This document shows positions 15,723 through 21,360 of a stretch of DNA of 21,360 nucleotides, piece by piece (the first letter of the stretch is position 1; each line of letters begins with the position of its first letter). The stretch is from Caldifarciminota bacterium UBA2202 (lineage in GTDB: Bacteria; Hydrothermota; 32-111). Both the position numbers and the translations under genes were made by a program. The notes beneath the pieces are model-generated. The model saw nothing but the letters and a program-made list of their open reading frames with translations, was not told where the DNA came from and ran no database searches. The DNA is taken from the NCBI GenBank assembly GCA_002327905.1, contig DCUY01000051.1, positions 1 through 21,360 of the forward strand, in the 5' to 3' direction.

Positions 15723-18700
15723 TCAGAACCCAAATTCAAGAGACAGCATTATAGTGCGCGGAGAAGCGTAATTATGAGGATTATACGCATAATCCATATA
15801 TGTTGCAAGATATACATTGTACTGCTCGAGAGGTGTGACTTTTCCGTCATTGTCAATATCCTGTCTGCTGTCATAGTAGGGGTCTCCGAGCACATATTCT
15901 TCCGTGAAATCGCTTTGTTTAAGATCTCCTAAATTTCCGTCCGTATCAGCCGACCCTGTTGCATATACATTTATTATATTCTTTATATTAAACAAATTCA
16001 CAATCTTCATGGATATTACAAACTTGTAATCTCCAAAAGAGAAATTCTTCGAGGCTTTCATGTCAGTATAGAATCCCCATGGCATTCTTGAACTGTTGTC
16101 GAATAAGTTCGACAAACTCGCAAAAGTTGATGTGTATGGTTTTCCGGATTTAATGACATGGAATAATGTGATTTCAAAATCCCGAGCGTATTTATTTATA
16201 TCTATGTAATTTGTATTCAGAGAATATGAAAGATTAAATGTGTGTCTCTGATCAAAATCAACATATTTTGACGAAGTTATGGACGAAAGCTCCTCTCCTG
16301 TCTCTGGGTCGTAAAAGAAGGAATAGTTGTTGAACTTTTCTTCAGAATTGGATGAAGTGCCTGTTGCATACATTAAAGTGTACGAACCATTGAAAGAGAT
16401 TAATCTTTCATAAATTCCAAGAGAAAGCTCTATCCCTTTGCTGTTGGCATAATCTTCATTTGTATAAATAAAATATTCTTCATTGATCATTTTCACATAT
16501 CTTGAGCCGACAAGGTCAAAAAAGTCTTTATAAAATACTGCGGTGGAGAAGAATATATTTTTCCAAATCTCGCTCTCAACCTCCATTTCGTATGAAATTG
16601 AATGCTCCGGTTTCAGGTCGGGATTTCCGAATATGACATTGCTCTCTGTTGTAGAGACATCAGACTCAATATTTGTATAAAGTCTTGCAAATTGCGGTGT
16701 CTGGTAAAAATGACCGTAATTAAACCTCAAATATGTTTTTGGAGCCATAGGATATGAAATTCCGAATCGAGGAGAAAAACTTATTTTCTTTTCAGCCATT
16801 TTAACAGGCCATATACCGCCGCCATAAAGAGTATCAGGCTCAGTGTTCGGAGTGCGCACAAAGGATGTGTCTCCGTCTGTTATTATAGTATCAATTAAAT
16901 AAAGCGGCTCTCCAAAGGTGTTATATTTGTCAGGATAGTACGGAGTGTTAGGATCAAACAAGTCAAATCTTGCTCCGAAATTAAGCACCATCAGCTCGAA
17001 CTCAAGCTTGTCTTGCGCATAAAAGGACATCTTGTAAGGGCTTGCAAAGAACATGTCTTTTTCATAATAGGTGGTCCACGGCTTCATCATAGAGACCATC
17101 TGAATATCATAAAGTGTATAGTCAAACCCGAATTTAGCTTCATTATACTTGTTAATCAAAGACTGCCAATCCAGTTTGATTTCAGTCGACTGAGAAAAAT
17201 ATCTTCTGTAAAGTCCATAATAGAAAGGATACATATATGATGCGCCTTCAGGGTCAGTAACAGCATAGGGATTGAATCCCCACGGATTATTATTTCTGAA
17301 CTTGTGCTCGGGTCCGGTAAGATTTTCAAATACATCCTCTGGAATTGTGCTGTAATCTTTCCAAAAATCATACCATTTTACATAGTATTCGCTTTCAGGC
17401 GGAAATGTGTCGACGGTTTCGTCGCCATTATCCACGAAGAGAGTGTCGGGGAAGCCATGAGTGAGAACGGAATTATTTGTAGTATGATTTACTGAAAATG
17501 CAATAAGATTTGATTTGTTGATGAGTATATTGCCGGAAAGACTGCCGTGCAGAGTCTTTCCATTCTCAGTCAATCCCCTGTCAGGATTGTATTTTAAGGC
17601 ATTGTTTAAAATCTCACTTGAAAATTTTGAATACATCGCATTTGCATTGATTTTCAATGAACTTAACGGCGTAAATGTGAGTTTCGCCTGCCCGCTGTAC
17701 TGTGAATGTCTGTTATGAGGAAAGACATGTCCTATGCTGTCAATATAATCCTGATTATAAGGATTTGCAACAATAGTGTCGATTATTGGAACTGATTTGA
17801 AGATTGTGTCAATGACAGTATCGCCGAAGACAACATCCGTATATATTACAGTGTCTGTCCCCCAGCGAAAATAAGGAACGGAATCATCGCTCCAATTATA
17901 AACAGTAAGAGTGGAATCATAAATCAACCGACCATACTGGTCAATGTGCGCCGTATAGTCATAATCATTGAAATAATATGCATAGCCATTGTCATCATTT
18001 CGATAATAAAAGGTGGGAATGGAATGGAATTTCGGAGTGAAATAATTCGATGAATATGCCTCTCCCGAAATAAAATATTTAAGATAATTTTTATACAGAT
18101 GCCCGCCGCTTTCAATGGATAAATGATTGTCTCCGTTATTCAAATCACTTGGCATAAAAGAGTTTCCCTCGTAAATCAACTTAAAAGACGGATTAGAGGC
18201 GCCTTCATTTGTAATAATATTTACAATTCCGGAAATAGCTTCTCCGTATTCAGCATTGAATCCTCCCGTGATGAGCTTTATTTCATTGACAAACATTTTG
18301 TTTACTGAAAGCTGTTGTGTCCTGTACAATGGCTCTATAATTGACATTCCGTCTATCATATAAGCAACCTCATCCTCTCTGCCGCCCCGTATATGAATTT
18401 TTCCCTCTGCGTCTTCTACAACTCCCGGAAGCCGCTTTATTGCCGCGGCAATATCAGTGCCTATATCTTTGTTCAGAAGCTCCTTGTTTATTGTCTTCTC
18501 CTGTTGTGTTATGCTTTTACTGACCAATTCATTCGCCTCGACAAAGACAGAATCCATTTCAATTGATTGAACTGTCATTTTAAAATTCAGTTTTACTGAC
18601 ATATCTGCGCCTATATAGACGCTGTCCTGCACAGTCTCTCTGTATGAAAGGATATACGCTCTTACAGTATAGCTTCCTGAAGGAATGTTTATTATGAAAT

Positions 18701-18893
18701 AATAACCGTCATTGTCACTAACTGCTCCAAGACCGAGCTCCTTGATTGTGACATTGACACCCGGCAGTCCCTCATGTGTCTGCGAATCAGTCACTCTGCC
18801 TACAAGCTTTCCTGTGGTTCCGGAATAAATATTTAAAGAAAATGCTAAAATGATTAAGAATAAGGGAATAATATTTTTGTGGGATATTTGCAG
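15723..18893 (-). CDS. Large TonB-dependent receptor-like outer-membrane protein
   Basis: From the CTG at 18893 it has 1056 aa: signal peptide (QISHKNIIPLFLIILAFSLNIYS), CarboxypepD_reg-like domain (about 29-110: KLVGRVTDSQTHEGLPGVNV...SDNDGYYFIINIPSGSYTVRAY), plug domain (about 125-230, VYMIDG-type motif AYMIDGMSII, GGFNAEYGEAISGIVNIIT) and a long beta-barrel ending MLSLEFGF. The role would be TonB-driven import or surface binding of a large substrate; the substrate is unknown. A conventional GTG start at 18794 would delete the signal peptide and start mid-domain. The CTG has AGGAGG four bases upstream and a promoter (18917-18945). A perfect EF-hand-type loop DIDNDGKVTPLE lies at residues 1012-1023. 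No accessory gene follows; its 3' end faces the FN3 lipoprotein. Confidence 0.82.
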   Translation of the reverse strand: MQISHKNIIPLFLIILAFSLNIYSGTTGKLVGRVTDSQTHEGLPGVNVTIKELGLGAVSDNDGYYFIINIPSGSYTVRAYILSYRETVQDSVYIGADMSVKLNFKMTVQSIEMDSVFVEANELVSKSITQQEKTINKELLNKDIGTDIAAAIKRLPGVVEDAEGKIHIRGGREDEVAYMIDGMSIIEPLYRTQQLSVNKMFVNEIKLITGGFNAEYGEAISGIVNIITNEGASNPSFKLIYEGNSFMPSDLNNGDNHLSIESGGHLYKNYLKYFISGEAYSSNYFTPKFHSIPTFYYRNDDNGYAYYFNDYDYTAHIDQYGRLIYDSTLTVYNWSDDSVPYFRWGTDTVIYTDVVFGDTVIDTIFKSVPIIDTIVANPYNQDYIDSIGHVFPHNRHSQYSGQAKLTFTPLSSLKINANAMYSKFSSEILNNALKYNPDRGLTENGKTLHGSLSGNILINKSNLIAFSVNHTTNNSVLTHGFPDTLFVDNGDETVDTFPPESEYYVKWYDFWKDYSTIPEDVFENLTGPEHKFRNNNPWGFNPYAVTDPEGASYMYPFYYGLYRRYFSQSTEIKLDWQSLINKYNEAKFGFDYTLYDIQMVSMMKPWTTYYEKDMFFASPYKMSFYAQDKLEFELMVLNFGARFDLFDPNTPYYPDKYNTFGEPLYLIDTIITDGDTSFVRTPNTEPDTLYGGGIWPVKMAEKKISFSPRFGISYPMAPKTYLRFNYGHFYQTPQFARLYTNIESDVSTTESNVIFGNPDLKPEHSISYEMEVESEIWKNIFFSTAVFYKDFFDLVGSRYVKMINEEYFIYTNEDYANSKGIELSLGIYERLISFNGSYTLMYATGTSSNSEEKFNNYSFFYDPETGEELSSITSSKYVDFDQRHTFNLSYSLNTNYIDINKYARDFEITLFHVIKSGKPYTSTFASLSNLFDNSSRMPWGFYTDMKASKNFSFGDYKFVISMKIVNLFNIKNIINVYATGSADTDGNLGDLKQSDFTEEYVLGDPYYDSRQDIDNDGKVTPLEQYNVYLATYMDYAYNPHNYASPRTIMLSLEFGF

Positions 18894-18897
18894 TTTT

Positions 18898-18903
18898 CCT
18901 CCT
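18898..18903 (-). promoter_or_regulatory. Consensus ribosome-binding site before a CTG start
   Basis: AGGAGG on the minus strand, four bases (AAAA) before CTG 18893-18891. The only nearby ATG (18919-18917) overlaps the -10 box, is out of frame with the receptor and lies upstream of this site, so this site decides for CTG. Confidence 0.65.
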
Positions 18904-18916
18904 ATTATATTTTTCC

Positions 18917-18945
18917 ATTATACCATTTATTAAAAATTTATTCAA
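18917..18945 (-). promoter_or_regulatory. Promoter of the large receptor
   Basis: On the minus strand: TTGAAT (18945-18940), 17-bp spacer, TATAAT (18922-18917, perfect -10). The expected start of transcription lies just before AGGAGG. It is arranged back to back with the plus-strand promoter at 18955-18982. Confidence 0.65.
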
Positions 18946-18954
18946 TAATTATTA

Positions 18955-18982
18955 TTGCATAAAATCCAAAATGTATTATAAT
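18955..18982 (+). promoter_or_regulatory. Promoter of the secreted protein/glycosyltransferase pair (leaderless)
   Basis: TTGCAT (18955-18960), 16-bp spacer, TATAAT (18977-18982). ATG 18990 follows after 7 nt, so the mRNA probably starts at or beside the start codon. No Shine-Dalgarno sequence precedes the gene. Confidence 0.6.
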
Positions 18983-18989
18983 ATTTTCT

Positions 18990-19544
18990 ATGAAGGAGAA
19001 ATTTATAAAAAAAGCATTTTTTGTTGCCTTTGCTTTAGCGATATGCATTTATACTTTTCCTTTGAATTACGAATATACTTTTCAGGTTGAACACAAAGAT
19101 ATAGAGGGAATGGATGGAGTTGATTTTTATGTAGATATTACAGACCCTCTTGACTGGTTCAAGGCATATGCAGAGCTTGCCGCAGGTTTTGCATCTGCCA
19201 ATCTCTATTCAAACATTAAAGTAAATGTTATCTGGGATCCTGAATCCGTTCTTCAGGGTGAATCGCTTCTTGTGAAAATAATCGCAGTGCCTGAGAAGGG
19301 TCCGAATCACACAATATATACAAACTTTGGAGCATGCGCAGGAGTGGGCACAAAGACCCGCCTCTTCGGACTTCTTGGTGGAGAGTGGGCTTCAGGGCCG
19401 GGATACGGCCTTGATTTTAATTTCAATATTGAGTGCGATGACAATCCTCCGTTTTTCCCCGGAGAAAAGGCGCTTGGAGACAATGTTGTTGATTTTCTCT
19501 CTTATTCCCGAATAAAATCTCCAGCGGTCTTTATTTCCTTATAG
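18990..19544 (+). CDS. Secreted protein of unknown function, probably frameshifted near its end
   Basis: A 184-aa reading frame with a Sec signal peptide (MKEKFIKKAFFVAFALAICIYTFP) and a beta-rich domain (SNIKVNVIWDPESVLQGESLLVKIIAVPE at about 72-100, then a glycine-rich GACAGVGTKTRLFGLLGGEW segment). I do not recognise the family. The last 15 residues (SYSRIKSPAVFISL) look out of place: in the -1 frame the stretch 19493-19594 is open and reads PNKISSGLYFLIGEYNKRAE and on to a Lys-rich tail, stopping at TAG 19592-19594, 9 nt before the next gene. Removing one CT from the CTCTCT at 19497-19502 would join the frames into a protein of about 200 aa. Either a recent frameshift, a sequencing error or slippage. 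The upstream promoter gives a leaderless mRNA. Confidence 0.65.
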   Translation: MKEKFIKKAFFVAFALAICIYTFPLNYEYTFQVEHKDIEGMDGVDFYVDITDPLDWFKAYAELAAGFASANLYSNIKVNVIWDPESVLQGESLLVKIIAVPEKGPNHTIYTNFGACAGVGTKTRLFGLLGGEWASGPGYGLDFNFNIECDDNPPFFPGEKALGDNVVDFLSYSRIKSPAVFISL

Positions 19545-19603
19545 GAGAGTACAACAAAAGAGCGGAAAAGAAAAAAATAAACATATTCAAATAGAAGGGA
19601 TAA

Positions 19604-21157
19604 ATGATTTTAAAAATTATAAAAAAGAAAGAATTTTTAATTTCTTTCGGAATCATTCTTGTGGCATTAGTGTGGGGCATTTTGAATTTCGACACTCTTT
19701 TAAATCAGGGCGGGGACAATGCCAGATATATCACTCTTGGAAGGTCGATAATGGAGGGCAAATTCATGAGAGAGGTTAATACTGCAAAAGAGAATCTTCA
19801 CACGCAGTATCCTCCTCTCTTCCCTATGATACTCTCATTTATTATGACTGTTTTTGGAAGAGACAATATATTCGTGATGAAGATGTTTTCTTTTCTATGC
19901 TATATTCTCTCCGTATTTTTCTTATATAAAACACTCGGCCTCTACTTAAAAGAAAAAATTCTGATTTATTCTTTGACCGGATTGTTTCTTCTGTGTAAGA
20001 ATATTGTTGACTGGTCATCTTTAATTCTCACTGAATCCCTATTCATATTGGCAGTCATCCTTATTCTCTATATGTTCAAAATGTATGACAATGAGAAGAA
20101 GAAAAAACACCTCTTTATGCTTTTGACTTTATCCGCGCTTTTAGTCTTTATAAGAGGAAACGGGTCACTTGTCTTCATACCACTCACTCTTTATTTCATA
20201 CTAAAAAAGGAATGGAAAAATCTTCTGATAATGTGCGGATTTGCCCTTATTTCACAGATATGGGGTTTTTACATACTTTTTACCACAGGAGAGGGTTCTG
20301 TCTATTTCAGACAGGTTATGTATAAAAACTGGTATCTTCCGTATCTGGGGATGATTGATTTTAAAACATTGCTGACGCGTATCTTTATTAATTTTCTGTC
20401 GTATTTTTCCACGATTATGCCGATGACATTTTCTGCAAGCATGGCTCCGAAGATACAGTATGGAATAGTTCTTCTTATATATTTTGTCTCAATGATTTGG
20501 GGGCTTGTTTTAATGTTAAGAAGAAAAATGTATTTTGAACCTGTGTGGTTCTTTGTAAATATGTGCATGTTGCTTTTATGGCCTGAGAATTTCACAACAG
20601 ACAGATTCTTTGCGCCATTTGTTTCTCTATTGCTATTGATTATCGGGCTATCATTCTCCGTCTATAAAAGATTTGAAATTGTATATTATCTCTCCATAGG
20701 ATTTATTTTTGTGTCGATGTTTTTGAATATTTATGTTTTATCGCAGGATATTCCAAGAAGAATGTATATGCTCTCCGAGACTGATTTTAATTTCAGGCAT
20801 GATAACAAAATGAGGCCTGAACAGGGAATCAGAACATTTTTTGATATTGCGATATGGGCAAAGGACTCCATTCCGCAAAATGCTGTTATAATGACGACAA
20901 AGCCGGAGCTATTCTATCTTTATTCTGATAGAAAAGCTATAATATTTCCATACTCTGACGAAGATTCTGTATTTATGAATTATATGAGAGACAATGAAAT
21001 AACTTATGTTGTATATGAGAACACTCAGAATGAAATGCGTTTGGCGAATCTTACGATAAATAAATTTCTTCTGCGTCATAAATCATGGTTTGAATTTGTA
21101 TATACAATAAAGGAGAGGCCAAATTATATCCTCATTAAATACATAGGCGGAGAATAG
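19604..21157 (+). CDS. GT-C family glycosyltransferase (ArnT/PMT-like)
   Basis: A 517-aa polytopic membrane protein with a short cytoplasmic start (MILKIIKKKE), about ten hydrophobic segments and a soluble C-terminal domain (about 405-517). After the first segment comes the GGDNARYI loop (D38) that matches the acidic catalytic loop of PMT/ArnT-type transferases, then the TQYPPLFPMILS segment usual in this superfamily. The C-terminal sequence AIWAKDSIPQNAVIMTTKPE...YLYSDRKAIIFPYSDED is the extracytoplasmic domain common in these enzymes. It would transfer a sugar from a polyprenyl-phosphate donor to a protein or lipid outside the inner membrane; donor and acceptor are unknown. AAGGG precedes the ATG at close spacing. 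It probably shares a transcript with the secreted protein upstream, a possible acceptor or merely a neighbour. Confidence 0.82.
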   Translation: MILKIIKKKEFLISFGIILVALVWGILNFDTLLNQGGDNARYITLGRSIMEGKFMREVNTAKENLHTQYPPLFPMILSFIMTVFGRDNIFVMKMFSFLCYILSVFFLYKTLGLYLKEKILIYSLTGLFLLCKNIVDWSSLILTESLFILAVILILYMFKMYDNEKKKKHLFMLLTLSALLVFIRGNGSLVFIPLTLYFILKKEWKNLLIMCGFALISQIWGFYILFTTGEGSVYFRQVMYKNWYLPYLGMIDFKTLLTRIFINFLSYFSTIMPMTFSASMAPKIQYGIVLLIYFVSMIWGLVLMLRRKMYFEPVWFFVNMCMLLLWPENFTTDRFFAPFVSLLLLIIGLSFSVYKRFEIVYYLSIGFIFVSMFLNIYVLSQDIPRRMYMLSETDFNFRHDNKMRPEQGIRTFFDIAIWAKDSIPQNAVIMTTKPELFYLYSDRKAIIFPYSDEDSVFMNYMRDNEITYVVYENTQNEMRLANLTINKFLLRHKSWFEFVYTIKERPNYILIKYIGGE

Positions 21158-21182
21158 AATTGTTTACAGCGTCTTTGTTTCG

Positions 21183-21231
21183 CGGCACACGGCATACGGC
21201 ATACGGCATACGGCATACGGCACACGGCGTT
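21183..21231. repeat. GC-rich heptamer tandem array
   Basis: Seven 7-bp units: CGGCACA, four CGGCATA, CGGCACA, CGGCGTT. Same period as the AT-rich arrays at 40-98 but unrelated sequence. Starts 25 nt after the glycosyltransferase stop codon. Confidence 0.85.
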
Positions 21232-21338
21232 CACATCTCGCGACATGCGGGCATTGCGTCGGCTTTATTCAGGGACGGTGGTTCCAAAAAGCACCATTTT
21301 TAGATGTCGTTTATTTAAGAAAAAATACATAATTGGCG

Positions 21339-21360
21339 GCGAGAAGCCCGGCGCTCATTC
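21339..21360. repeat. Right copy of 22-bp inverted terminal repeat
   Basis: Exact reverse complement of bases 2-23; it runs to the last base of the window. See the left copy. Confidence 0.85.

Larger units (their letters stand above)
21158..21360. other. Gene-free repeat-rich tail
   Basis: 203 bp without a gene or an obvious terminator for the glycosyltransferase. It contains the CGGCATA heptamer array (21183-21231), a REP-like stretch (21271-21297: AGGGACGGTGGTTCC followed by AAAAAGCACCA) and the right terminal repeat. GGTTCCAAA (21280-21288) recurs at 129-137 in the left flank. Confidence 0.55.

Noticed and set aside
18794..18893. GTG 18794 as start of the large receptor
   Set aside because: It removes the signal peptide and begins inside the CarboxypepD_reg strand GRVTD; no ribosome-binding site there.
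18917..18919. ATG on the minus strand upstream of the receptor ribosome-binding site
   Set aside because: Out of frame with the receptor and part of the -10 region (TATAATG), so it would not be transcribed in full.
2..21360. Window as a 21-kb transposon with terminal inverted repeats
   Set aside because: No transposase or integrase, and it contains housekeeping genes (prmA, tldD/tldE); a dispersed repeat at both ends is simpler.

Overview
The window is an AT-rich bacterial chromosome segment. It carries housekeeping genes (prmA, tldD/tldE), many Sec-exported outer-membrane proteins and lipoproteins, two TonB-dependent-receptor-like barrels with N-terminal CarboxypepD_reg-type domains, a DUF4249-like lipoprotein, and an uncharacterised barrel protein of a kind I associate with Bacteroidota/Ignavibacteria/Gemmatimonadota. 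This points to a Gram-negative of the FCB superphylum or a neighbouring candidate phylum. The promoters I can read are sigma70-like (TTGACA/TATAAT, 16-17 bp spacers) rather than the TTTG/TAnnTTTG type of classical Bacteroidota, so a non-Bacteroidota FCB-type lineage is my best guess. No rRNA, tRNA or CRISPR was seen.

Layout: (1) 1-532 is a repeat graveyard: a terminal repeat, heptamer and octamer arrays, fragments resembling widespread interspersed repeats, and a promoter plus ribosome-binding site leading into a destroyed 23-codon ORF. (2) 533-3311 (minus) holds a Type II restriction-modification pair (HTH-methyltransferase then TdeIII-like endonuclease, overlapping 8 nt) and upstream a collapsed aminoglycoside-phosphotransferase-like pseudogene. 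An inverted 18-bp repeat (425-442 / 3356-3373) brackets this block. (3) 3668-6240 (plus) has prmA and an exported M23 peptidase, overlapping. (4) 6244-13690 (minus) is a compact run: exported hydrophobic protein, tldD, tldE, a helical protein, a TonB-dependent receptor, a DUF4249-like lipoprotein. (5) 13833-15720 (plus) has an outer-membrane barrel protein and a two-FN3 lipoprotein. (6) 15723-18893 (minus) is a large TonB-dependent receptor. (7) 18990-21157 (plus) is a secreted protein with a probable frameshift, then a GT-C (ArnT/PMT-like) glycosyltransferase. (8) 21158-21360 is a second repeat-rich tail ending in an inverted copy of the first 22 bp.

Functionally the window is dominated by envelope biology. 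The tldD-tldE-receptor-lipoprotein run suggests, but does not prove, a link between a metalloprotease that processes peptides and an outer-membrane uptake or binding system. Points worth attention: two outer-membrane genes whose best start is a CTG codon behind a consensus Shine-Dalgarno sequence; three genes whose -10 box lies 6-7 nt before the start codon (probably leaderless mRNAs); the repeat-bracketed R-M island with its decayed resistance-type gene; and the matching inverted repeats at both window ends. I did not find a clearly new defence or mobile system.
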